Positions 36,620 to 47,332 of a stretch of DNA of 64,000 bases are shown here, in pieces. Each line of letters starts with the position of its first letter. Position 1 is the stretch's first letter. The DNA is from Ananas comosus. Its lineage: Eukaryota > Streptophyta > Magnoliopsida > Poales > Bromeliaceae. A model generated the notes under the pieces. That model searched no databases. It saw only the letters and a program-made list of their open reading frames with translations, and had not been told where the DNA came from. Position numbers and translations under genes: made by a program. The stretch lies in the NCBI RefSeq assembly GCF_001540865.1, contig NC_033638.1:9577928-9641927 (forward strand). The letters are read 5' to 3'.

Positions 36620-38081
36620 NAGCTCTTTATAACTCCTTTTTTTTCTTTTCTTTTTTCTTTTTTTTTTTTGGTGAAAATGTATGGAGATGCGGTCAATTAT
36701 ATGCCATTTGAAGTAAAATCACTTGACTTTATTTATTTTGATCAATAGCTCATCAATTTTCAGTTATTTCACTCAATTGAATTAAAATTTTGCATAATCT
36801 CTATAACCAATTACACAAATAAAGCCATTAATCTTAATAAAATTCACAATTTAATTAACGAAAATAATCTATTCCAAAACAAATGAAAATATTCAGAAGC
36901 CAATTTCAAAAGCCTAGAATTTAGGTGGTCTCCACAATTTTACATTGTTTTAAATCATGCATAAAATAGCTTCTAAATAAAGTTACCAAATTAACAACAC
37001 CAAAAATTAATACAAGTAATTTAATATTGCTAGGGTATCTAACAACTACCACACACTCCTCTGAAATTTTTAACAATTCTTTTTCTTTTTTGTAAAAAAT
37101 AACCATTTATTTAACGAGTTAATTATCACTAGTTAATTCCTCTTCTCAATTTGGTCATTATCAACTCCACAAGGCCTTTTTGAGAATTATATACAAATGA
37201 TGTTTACATCTAAACCCCTCCATTAATAATTCTCATAAGTTGTTAGTTACTCCAAAACTTTTCTAACTCCTCAAGCATCCAATGTGATCACCATTCAACA
37301 AAAAAGAAAAAGAGAAGAAGATAGATCACAACAACCACTGCAATAAAAACTCAGAATAGTTTGGTGGATAAACGCATTCATTATTTGTATTTTAGTGTAT
37401 ACCAAAGTTTTATGCTCGCTTTGAACTTGGACAAAGTAAATTCGAAGCAACCCCCCTTTTTTTTCCCTTTTTGTGTGTACTTGTACATGTATGTGCTTAA
37501 GAAATTAATCGGTAGTTAGTTATATGCAGTTGAAGCTATTGGATTGCGTAGCGTAGGATGTTCATTTGGTTGGAGAGAGAGCATATTCTCTTAGATTGAG
37601 AGCAGCTGTTTGTTTGGAGGAGAAATTTCACATGCACCAGGCGCGTTCATACATCCCATGCACTTCTAGTCTCAAAATCGGAATCAGATCAAAGATCAGT
37701 TACGTATTTCTATTGCACCAAAACTAAGAACAGAAACCGTATGTAGAAAAACTAGTAATCAAATTGTAATTGAATCAGTATCAATTGTACAATATATATA
37801 TTATCACTTTTCTCGCCATGTGGGACGTACTCTAGCCTGAACCTCAAATATAGCCTTATAATAAAGTTAAAAAGTGAATTTGTGCTTGTAATAAACCAGA
37901 TAATATCTCTTATTTCTATAACCTTGTTTTCTAAAACTATTTAAGAGATTTCAATTTTAGTATACTAACCATCAAATGTTAAATGCGGTGCACGAGATAT
38001 ATGGAAGCATCTGGTGCATACAATAACATCTTAGCTTGGAGAGAGATGCGAAGGTCCGAGGAATGTTGGGGAAAGCCATTT
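36620..38081. other. N plus AT-rich intergenic DNA
   Basis: N at 36620, then T-rich low complexity (36640-36670). No gene or known repeat recognised before the CACTA element. Confidence 0.4.
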
Positions 38082-38084
38082 ATA

Positions 38085-38599
38085 CACTACAACAAAAACG
38101 GTCTATAGCGACACTTTTAAATGTAGGTACATGTCAAAAAAGTGCTGCTAGCTAAAATTACCGACACTTTTAAAAAGTGCTGCTATATGTGGGGTCGCTA
38201 GGTATATAGTGACAGTTAAAGAGTGTCGCTATAACCTAAAAGAGTGCTGCTAATTTACGAACACTTATTTAAGCATTTAGCAACCGCCAAAACTTTATCT
38301 CATTGGCTGCGGTGGCGGAGGAGGACGACAGGAAAGGCTCTTCGTCTAGAATTTCAGTGGATTGAGTAAAGAGAGAAGAAAAGATGGCAATTGATTTTTC
38401 TTTTTTTTTTTCTTTTCTGTTTGTAATCGGGCCAAATGGACTGGGTGTGGTGGGTTGAGTAGAGTAATCTTTTATTTTTGGTTGGATTTGGCTTTATATT
38501 TAGGCATTAGTAGATATTTTTTTAAGTTTTAACATAAATGGGACACTTACTCAAAAGTGTCCCAAACATGTGTCCCTATAACCTAATTCTGTTGTAGTG
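38085..38599 (+). mobile_element. non-autonomous CACTA (En/Spm) element
   Basis: 515 bp starting CACTACAACAAAAACG and ending CTAATTCTGTTGTAGTG, the terminal inverted CACTACAACA repeat. It is flanked by a perfect 3-bp duplication ATA (38082-38084 and 38600-38602), as the family makes. Subterminal repeats of the AGCGACACTTTTAAA / AAAGTGCTGCTA type recur on both strands near the left end, and GGGACACTTACTCAAAAGTG lies near the right. No transposase; depends on enzyme from elsewhere. The middle (about 38300-38480), with GGCTGCGGTGGCGGAGGAGG, is GC-richer and could be captured host sequence. Confidence 0.9.
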
Positions 38600-38602
38600 A
38601 TA

Positions 38603-40354
38603 GTGTATGCTTTACAAATGGAGTTCACCAATTAGTAGCTTTCATGAAGGGGACACATTGGATACGGTTAGTGAGATGAGATGGTGGATTGAGATGGATG
38701 AGAATATGATGTTTCCTTGTTGTTTAAGGAACAATCAATTTAAGAGGACTTGATTTAAAGGTAATTAAGGGTTAAAAATTAATTAAAAAAGGACACTTAG
38801 TTAGAATCAAAAAAGAGCTTCACAACCATGTTTTAGTAATAATTAATTTATATATGCATGGCTTTAATCATTACAAAGTAACTATAGGGCAACAGGGGCT
38901 AAAATGAGCCTCATAATTAATTAACCATGTTTTACTGTTAAATGATGCATGCCTTTAACCTTTTAAAAGCAACAACTAGGGCAACAGGGGCTAGAAAAGC
39001 CGTGGCATTAGTGTATTTAGTAACTTGTTAAGCTACTTTATTATTTCAAATTAAATATCTTATTCTTTATTTTCTCAAGAAACCTTTGAATACAGTTCTC
39101 GATGAGTCGAAATTTAACTGTTTAGATTACATAACAATAGATTGCAATAAAAACATATATAGTTGTTACCAATTGGTGAATATCAAAGTTGTGATTGGTA
39201 AATTAATTTGCATCATATTTCTTCTTCCATGTTCATGATTTTTTTTCTTTTCTTTTTTAATTGTTGGACATGAGGAGACTATGATTTAAGGTTCATGTTT
39301 TGGTCAATTCAAAGGAACAATGCATGGCCCATCATGCATTAATTTTTTTTTTTTACTCTCTTTTGAGAGACAAATGGTATAATTTTCTTTCTTTTTTGTT
39401 TTCTTTCTTGCTTGCTTTATTTACAAATAATAAGTAGGCCCACCTATAATCATAGTAGTTGGCCGTAGGAACCCGACATTCGAGAGGTATGATTTTTGAG
39501 AGTGAGCATGTTTTGTCGAGCTGGAATTTTGATAAAAGTGTTATTTGAGTAAAGTATTTAAAAAATTATGAATATATATATTTTTTTAATTAAAGTTTGC
39601 TTAATCACTATAACTAAAGTAAAAGCTTAATATACAAAGCTCTTCTTTTAAAACTCATAAGCTCTCTTTACTTTTCCTTGTAGTAAAATATATTTTCATT
39701 TTTCTACTAATTTTTCCAAAAGTGTTAACTCAAGCTTGGCATAGAGTACTCAATTGTGCATTGATGGGCCGGGCCATACTGGGCCCAACTGTTGCTCCAT
39801 GGAATTCAGGCCTTGTGGAATCCACTTGGGCATAATTTTGACTTTTTCAAACTTTTTTAAGAGCGACTGTAAGGAGATTGCTTTACATGCGATCATGTTT
39901 TCGTAATGTTGCAATGTATAAGCGGTGATACTTTTTTTTTTTTTATTCTATTGAAAAACACTGAAACATATCTATATATATATTTTCGCTCCAATTTTAT
40001 TTTATTTATAGCGTTAGATGCGCCTTAATATCAAACAGACCCTAAATCATTAAAACATCCATGTTTAGATAACACATTCTTAAACTACATCTTGGAGTCG
40101 CAGGACTCATAGTGGGAGAGCCAGGATAAGGGTATAGGGCCGAGCTCCTGATTCTTTCACTGGTCTCTTGAAAATAGAAATGATAATATTTTTCTTGTAA
40201 GCGATGCGTGAAAAGAATGGTGTGTCCATAAATCAAGTTATGGTTTGATGTTTATCCGTCTAACTTGCCTTTTGCCTACCTGACCAAAAATTCATAGGCA
40301 ATCACATCTGGACCAAACTCTTGCTCACTTGAATCACCTAACATCTATAGCAAC
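38603..40354. other. AT-rich intergenic region
   Basis: No gene recognised. AGGGCAACAGGGGCTA occurs twice (about 38886 and 38979), together with flanking similarity including CATGTTTTA, so there is a small, imperfect local duplication. Confidence 0.4.
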
Positions 40355-40368
40355 AATATTTGGTGCAA

Positions 40369-40535
40369 ACCGACCGTCCCTAGCTCAAGTGGCGAAAAAA
40401 GTTGGTGCTTGGTACCCAGGGTGCCAAGTTCGAATCTTCGAGTCTTAATTGATTTACATTTTCAGCTAAATTTAATTCTAAATAAAATAATGAAGCGGCC
40501 GGGTAGCATGCTATTTATCTTTAAAAAATAATAAT
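40369..40535 (+). mobile_element. full-length tRNA-derived SINE with 14-bp target duplications
   Basis: 167 bp flanked by AATATTTGGTGCAA at 40355-40368 and 40536-40549. RNA polymerase III box A is TAGCTCAAGTGG (40381-40392) and box B GTTCGAATC (40428-40436), as in a tRNA gene. The 3' part ends GGGTAGCATGCTATTTATCT and TTTAAAAAATAATAAT. Related copies on the minus strand lie at 53366-53500 and 58765-58898. Confidence 0.92.
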
Positions 40536-40592
40536 AATATTTGGTGCAACATCAACTAAACCTAAGTTGGCTAAGATCGATGAGAACTCTTA

Positions 40593-41203
40593 GCTTCATT
40601 TGGTTCGGGTATAAGCAAGAACTGATTATACCGGGGATAGGCACAAGTATGGGTTTTCGTAGGAACAAGAATATTTTTTTGTTTGGATGAAAATGTGAGT
40701 ATAAGCTGGAACTAGAAAAATTGTATTTGGATGAAAATATGAGTATAAGATGGAATAGTTGGTAATTATAAATAGAAAATAATGAAATTAAATTTTTATT
40801 TTCAAAATTTTAATTTTAAATATCAAAATTTAAATTTAAGATCAAATTTAAATTTGAAAGATATAAAATATCAAATTTAAAATTTAAAAACTAAAAATTT
40901 AAAATTTAAAATTTTAAATTTTAAATATAATTTTAAATTTAAATTTTAAAATTATAAATTTTAAAAATTTAAATTTAAATTTAAAATAAAAATCTTTCTC
41001 TCTCCGGTGGGGAGTGGGAACAACTTGTTCCCACCCCTTGTTTCGTACTTGGGTGGAAACTAGTTATTCCCACCCAACCTGGTACAAGGGTTGTACTAGG
41101 TTGGTGGGAACAACTAGCTCCCACCCCACCCTGAAGTGTTTGGGTACAAGAGGTATCCAAGAGGGGGGATAACCCCCCCCCCTGTACCCAATTCAAACAC
41201 TAA
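40593..41203 (+). mobile_element. MITE-like element with AT-satellite core (copy 1)
   Basis: Begins TTCATTTGGTTCGGGTATAAG and ends CTGTACCCAATTCAAACAC, an imperfect inverted pair. Inside are a (AAATTTAAA)-type low-complexity core (about 40780-40985) and short GGTGGGAACAAC/GTTGTTCCCACC inverted repeats. It resembles hAT-type MITEs of plants. No coding capacity; target duplication not resolved. Confidence 0.5.
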
Positions 41204-42019
41204 CTTACGTTCGATCCAACGCAAAACTCGAAGCTATGGCCAAGTTTAAACTGTGAGAGTAGTTCATAAAATTTAAGCTAGCAATATAATGAAAAATAAT
41301 GCTTAGCTATATATGTTGCAAGTACCAAATAGGTGTTTAAAAATCACTGAGTTTTCGCTATATTTTTGAGTATTTAATTAACAATTGGCCTTTGACACTT
41401 CGAATTGCAACTTCTAAGCAAGGTTAACTCATATGAGTCATGAATGTATGACAACACTACAAACTCAAACTCGACCCAAGTTGAACTTAAGTTCGACTTG
41501 ACCATGCTAAGGATACTAATTTGTACTGACGTGAAGGGAGAGAGAGAGCGCCCACTACTGCGAGAAAGTTTACTATGTCGCACTTACGCCACATCACTAA
41601 TAACTAGTTAATCATATTTCTCTGTTTGAGAGAAAAAATAACAATTAAAATATTTTTCTAATAACAATAATGGGATGAGTGAACCAAAAAAAAAAATCTA
41701 ATTAATTAAAAATGCCGTATCAGCAATGTAATTGCTAAATTCTAGATTTTTTTTTTTTCACAGGGATGCTGTAAAAGCTGGGGGCTTGGGCGGTCTACAG
41801 ATGACGTGGAAAATCGGGTCCACATACAAAAGTTGACCTCTCCCCGACCAAACTGTGGGGCCCGCGGAGACTCGGCATTATCTTTCGGAATCTTTAACGG
41901 ATAATGTCGTTTACCGGTGGGCGGAACCGGAAATTAGGATCCGCTGGACACGTGGCGCCACGTGGATCGTCTACTCCGCCGAATCCACCAAATTGGCGGG
42001 ACCCACCCACTCGGACGGT
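40614..42019 (+). repeat. copy 1 of a 1.4-kb duplicated block (AS upstream region)
   Basis: From AGCAAGAACTGATTATACCG to CACTCGGACGGT, ending right at the N (42020). It recurs at 42021-43458 with minor differences, and copy 2 begins right after the N. The arrangement (left copy ends at N, right copy starts at N) is that of two contig ends that overlap but were not merged. It contains a duplicate of the asparagine synthetase promoter, including the CACGTG palindrome (41949-41964). Confidence 0.85.
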
Positions 42020-42020
42020 N

Positions 42021-43458
42021 AGCAAGAACTGATTATACCGGGGATAGGTACAAGTATGGGTTTTCATAGGAACAAGAGTATTTTTTTTGTTTAGATGAAA
42101 ATGTGAGTATAAGCTGGAACTAGAAAAATTATATTTGGATAAAAATATGAGTATAAGGTGGAATAGTTGGTAGTTATAAATAGAAAATAATGATATTAAA
42201 TTTTTATTTTCAAAATTTTAATTTTAAATATCAAATTTTAAATTTAAGATCAAATTTAAATTTGAAAGATATGAAATATCAAATTTAAAAATTTAAAATT
42301 TAAAATTTAAAATTTAAAAATATCAAATTTAAATATAATTTTAAATTTAAAATTTAAAATTATAAATTTTTAAATTTTAAATTTAAATTTAAAATAAAAA
42401 TCTTTCTCTCTCCTCTGGGGGCGGGAACAACTTGTTCCCACCCCTTGTACCGTACCTGGATGGAAATTAGTTATTCTCACCTAACTTGGTACAACCCTTA
42501 TCCCATCCAACCTGGTACAAGGGTTGTACCAGGTTGGGTGGAAACAACTAGTTCCCACCCCACCCAACCTGGTACAAGTGTTTGGGTACAAGAGGGGGGA
42601 TAACTCCCTTATCCCCTCTCTTGTACCCAATTTAAACACTACCTTACGTTCGATCCAATGCAAAACTCGAAGCTATGGCCGAGTTTAAACTGTGAGATTA
42701 GTTCATAACATTTAAGCTAGCAATATAATGAAAAATGATGCTTAGCTAAATATGTTGCAAGTACCAAATAGGTGTTTAAAAATCACTGAGTTTTCGCTAT
42801 ATTTTTGAGTATTTAATTAACAATTGGCCTTTGACACTTCGAATTGCAACTTCTAAGCAAGGTTAACTCATATGAGTCATGAATGTATGACAACATTACA
42901 AACTCAAGCTCGACCCAAGTTGAACTTAAGTTCGACTTGACCATGCTAAGGATACTAATTTGTACTGACGTGAAGGGAGAGAGAGAGCGCCCCACTACTG
43001 CAAGAAAGTTTACTATGTCGCACTTACGCCACATCACTAATAACTAGCCAATTATATCTCTCTGTTTGAGAGAAAAAATAACAATAAAAATATTTTTCTA
43101 ATAACAATAATGGGATGAGTGAACCCAAAAAAAAAATCTAATTAATTAAAAACGTCGTATCAGCAATGTAATTGCTAAATTTTAGATTATTTTTTTTTCA
43201 CAGGGATGCTGTAAAAGCTGGGGGCTTGGGCGGTCTAAAGATGACGTGGAAAACCGGGTCCACATACAAAAGTTGACCCTCTCCGACCAAACTGTGGGGC
43301 CCGCGGAGCCTCGGCATTATCTTTCGGAATCTTTAACGGATAATGTCGTTTACCGGTGGGCGGAACCGGAAATTAGGGTCCGCAGGACACGTGGCGCCAC
43401 GTGGATCGTCTACTCCGCCGAATCCACCAAATTGGCGGGACCCACCCACTCGGACGGT
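42021..43458 (+). repeat. copy 2 of the 1.4-kb duplicated block
   Basis: Counterpart of 40614-42019, and the copy that runs continuously into the asparagine synthetase gene. It holds the 3' part of the MITE-like element (42021-42640) and the promoter. The AT core differs in length and the GGTGGGAACAAC section carries an extra phrase. Confidence 0.85.
43388..43403. promoter_or_regulatory. double G-box palindrome in AS promoter
   Basis: CACGTGGCGCCACGTG is a perfect 16-bp palindrome containing two CACGTG G-boxes 10 bp apart (one helical turn), about 290 bp upstream of the ATG. It is suited to bZIP/bHLH dimers. Plant dark/sugar-starvation asparagine synthetase genes are regulated by bZIPs, so a role is plausible but inferred. 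Confidence 0.6.
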
Positions 43459-43617
43459 GTAGATCGAGCCGCGGACGCGGCGACGCGAGTGAGCGGAGCC
43501 GCATCCGAGCCGTTGGGTTTGGCGGGGGGAAAGAGTAAAATAGGGAGAGGCGCGAAGCCCTCGACACCATAAACCCCGCCTCGAAATTCGGTGCTATTCT
43601 CGTATTTATTATACTCG

Positions 43618-43624
43618 CTTATTC

Positions 43625-43671
<47 letters not shown>

Positions 43672-43673
43672 GT
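43618..43673. repeat. (ATT)n microsatellite in AS 5' leader
   Basis: About 16 ATT/TTA units shortly before the ATG at 43689; likely in the transcribed leader and length-variable. Confidence 0.85.
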
Positions 43674-43688
43674 TATTCCACCGGAATA

Positions 43689-46600
43689 ATGTGTGGGATA
43701 TTAGCGGTGTTAGGTTGTTCCGATGATTCACAGGTGAAGAGGGTTCGCGTGCTCGAGCTCTCTCGAAGGCAATGATCTTAATTGAATTGATAATTTATTC
43801 TCCTTAATTAAACTATTCCGCGTTTAATTTACGTTGATATCTTTTTCATGTCATACACTTGGCAAGCACCACACATAATTCATTCACGAGAAAAATTACG
43901 TGAAAAAAAATGGTTTAAAGAGGATTTTATTTGGTTAAATTATGAATGTTCGTTCGTAGCGCGAATGAGCTGCTGCACTGTTAACTCACTGGTGAATCAA
44001 TGCAAGAGTGAGTTACTCGATCGATTAAGAAGGAAAGTTCTAATAAGAGTTTTGTTGTTCTTTTGATAGGTTGAAGCATCGAGGTCCGGATTGGGGTGGT
44101 TTGCACCAGTTTGGAGATTGTTTTCTGTCGCACCAAAGACTCGCGATCATCGATCCTGCATTCGGGGACCAGCCTCTTTTTAATGAAGATAAAACCATCG
44201 TCGTGACGGTAAAAGCCGAATTTTCCTTTTCGTTCATTCGATCTACCATTTTGAAGTCCTACGTAACGAGTTAGCTAATCGGATATGAAACACCAATGAA
44301 CCATGCATAAAAATGTGCAGTATATAGTTTTAGTTGCGATTTTTTGTGATATTTGCTCTATGATATGGTTATTTTGTGCTTTTATATATGGTGCTGGTTA
44401 AGGAAATCTCTGTAAACAGGTGAATGGGGAGATTTACAACCATGAGGAATTGAGGAACAAATTGTCTAATCACAAATTCAGGACGGGAAGCGATTGTGAA
44501 GTAATCGCGCATCTGGTGAGATAATCTTATTCTTATTATTCTCAGTTACCATTTTAGTACAGTTTACTACTAATTTTATCACTTGCCACATACTCAGTAT
44601 TTCGTTACTCGTAATTTTCTAGTACGAGGAGTACGGAGACGAATTCGTCGACATGCTCGATGGAGTCTTCTCATTTGTGTTGCTGGATATGCGCGACAAT
44701 AGCTTCATTGTGGCTCGAGATGCGATCGGAATCACTCCTCTCTACATTGGATGGGGGCTTGACGGTACTTCTCTCGACTATCTCTACGTATACGATCGAT
44801 AAGCTTTACAGCTGTGAATGCACTTGTCACTGCTTCATTTGTTTCTTGATGTGTGTTTATAGGTTCTGTTTGGATATCGTCGGAGATGAAGGGGTTAAAT
44901 GACGACTGCGAACATTTCGAGGTCTTCCCCCCTGGCCACATCTACTCCAGCAAAGAAGGCGGCTACAAGAGATGGTACAGCCCGCCGTGGTATGCGGAGG
45001 CTGTTCCGTCGGTCCCGTATGATCCCCTCGTCTTGAGGAAGGCATTCGAGAGTGTAAGATGACCGGTGTTCCTTTCGAAGTTCCGAAAGCCTGGTTTCTG
45101 GAAGCTCAAGATGTTGGTAATTTTTTGTAGGCTGTAATCAAGAGGCTTCTGACAGATGTTCCTTTCGGAGTTCTATTATCAGGCGGCCTTGATTCGTCTT
45201 TAGTTGCTGCGGTCACGGCTCGCCACTTTGCAGGAACAAAGGCAGCTGAGCATTGGGGCGGTCAGCTCCGTTCCTTCTGCGTCGGCTTAGAGGTTGCTGA
45301 ATGGCTTTTTCGTCGGCTTACTGGCTTTCTCTGGAAGTGCTTTTTCTTTAACCACACCCTTTTTTTCTGACAGGGTTCGCCAGATTTAAAAGCTGCAAAA
45401 GAGGTTGCTGATTATCTGGGGACTGTCCACCATGAGTTTCACTTCTCTGTTCAGGTAACGGATAAGCCGAATATAATCCTTGATGCGATTAAGGATGCTG
45501 TTTCTTTTTTGTTCAATTTATTAAAAAATTGGTAGGATGGTATCGATGCGATTGAGGATGTGATCTACCGCATCGAAACATACGATGTGACTACGATTAG
45601 AGCTAGCACTCCGATGTTCCTAATGGCTCGAAAAATCAAGTCATTAGGAGTCAAGATGGTGATTTCTGGGGAAGGCTCAGATGAGATTTTTGGAGGTTAT
45701 TTGTACTTCCACAAAGCACCCGATAAGAAAGAGTTCCATGAAGAAACTTGTCGCAAGGTAGAATTCCTTCTCTTTTCCAAGTAAACAAACTTCTCATCCT
45801 TTGTGTTTTTAGTACAACTTTTATTAGAATTAGTACAGTGCTTCATTTCCCTTTTAATCCGCAGATTAAAGCCCTCCACCAGTATGACTGCTTACGAGCT
45901 AATAAAGCGACGTCAGCGTGGGGGCTAGAAGCCCGCGTACCGTTTCTCGATAAGGAGTTTATCGATGTCGCGATGAGCATTGATCCTGAATGCAACATGG
46001 TATGATTTCAAAAGTGCTAGTTTTTTTTTTTTTGAAGAACTTTTGTTTGGTATAGTATTTATTGTTATCTTAGTGCTGTTCTGTTATATTCAGATCAAAC
46101 CTGATCTTCAGCATATTGAGAAGTGGGTGCTGAGAAAGGCGTTCGATGATGAGGAAAATCCATATCTTCCGAAGGTTGTATAATTTTCAAATTTAATATA
46201 TTTCTATGATATGAAGTAATGAGTTGTGAATGGAAGTTTCATTTATTATCTTCCTCTGCAGCACATTCTGTATAGGCAGAAAGAGCAGTTTAGTGATGGT
46301 GTTGGCTACAGTTGGATTGATGGGCTAAAAACACATGCAGCAGAACATGTACATAAATATAGATTACTAAATTTAAGATTTTTATTTTCTTTCTTCAATG
46401 AATCACTAAGTTGAGGTTCTTATAACTTGTTTTATCATTTTTTTCTTTAGGTTACTGATAAAATGATGCAAAATGCTGAGCATATTTACCCACACAACAC
46501 TCCGACGACGAAAGAGGCCTACTACTATAGAATGATCTTTGAGAGATTTTTCCCTCAGGTAATCTAATTTAAGACTTAAATAGTGAGTTATTCTCTTTCC

Positions 46601-46904
46601 TTGGATTAATCTATGCAATTTACTTAAATTGATCGTTGTTTTTGGTTTTTTGCAGAATTCTGCGAGGTTGACCGTCCCCGGCGGTCCGAGCGTAGCTTGC
46701 AGCACTGCCAAGGCAATTGAGTGGGACTCGCAGTGGTCGAACAATCTAGATCCTTCCGGAAGAGCAGCCCTTGGTGTTCACCTTTCGGCTTACAATCATT
46801 CAGCAATAGCTTCCCTTCCCAATAGTAACAAACCGTCGAAGATGATGAATGATACATTGAGGTTGGTGGAAGTAACAGCTCCGAACTTCGCTGTCGCTAC
46901 CTGA
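43689..46904 (+). CDS. ASN: glutamine-dependent asparagine synthetase
   Basis: Converts aspartate, glutamine and ATP to asparagine, the main nitrogen carrier. Exons: 43689-43768, 44070-44208, 44420-44515, 44623-44764, 44863-45053, 45131-45292, 45374-45454, 45536-45757, 45865-45999, 46094-46174, 46262-46348, 46451-46558, 46656-46904; 1773 nt, 590 aa, normal for class I plant AS. Seen: [15 protein letters not shown] (Cys2 nucleophile of the glutaminase domain), [41 protein letters not shown] (ATP/PPi loop near 233-239), [36 protein letters not shown] and [19 protein letters not shown]. Intron 1 starts GC rather than GT (GC-AG). The intron after exon 6 uses a weak GTTGCT donor. The 3' end faces the TBL gene at 47333 (convergent). 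Confidence 0.98.
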
Positions 46905-47332
46905 TTCCTTTGCTAGACATTAGTGTGCTACCTCTACGGTTTGATACAATAGGAGATAGATAAGTTAGTTTTGAATCATTGTGTTCGTATGGTTCGAATT
47001 GAGCTTGTTCAGCTCATGTTCTCACAAACATGCGGAAAATGTAGTGTATAAGTTAGTACCAGATCATGGTGTTGTAAATGAGTTGCAACGACAACTTTAT
47101 ATGGTCTAAATATGCGTAAATGTAGTGTATAAGTTTGCAGCAGATGTTGTACTGCATTTGAAAGAAATCTCTAGGGTTTGAATTGATCTTGTTAAGCTCG
47201 TGTTGTCGTTAATATGAATGAATGAAGTAGATAAGTCAGTATCGAACAATTAATTGTGTTGTATTTGAGATCAAAGAGAGCTTTGAATTGAGTTTCTTTT
47301 TTTCTTTTTTTTTTTCTCCATTGCATTGTTTT
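46905..47332. other. convergent intergenic gap between AS and the second TBL gene
   Basis: 428 bp shared by the 3' UTRs of two genes that run towards each other. GTAGTGTATAAGTT occurs at 47041 and again near 47121, within two similar phrases, a small local duplication. T-rich tract at 47298-47316. Confidence 0.5.

Noticed and set aside
40381..40440. A tRNA gene, from good box A and box B
   Set aside because: No cloverleaf closure; SINE tail and 14-bp target duplications show a SINE.
41855..42094. Frame MGPAETRHYLSESLTDNVVY and its twin at 43246-43572 as a small gene
   Set aside because: It lies in the asparagine synthetase promoter, is duplicated by assembly, and has no recognisable domain.
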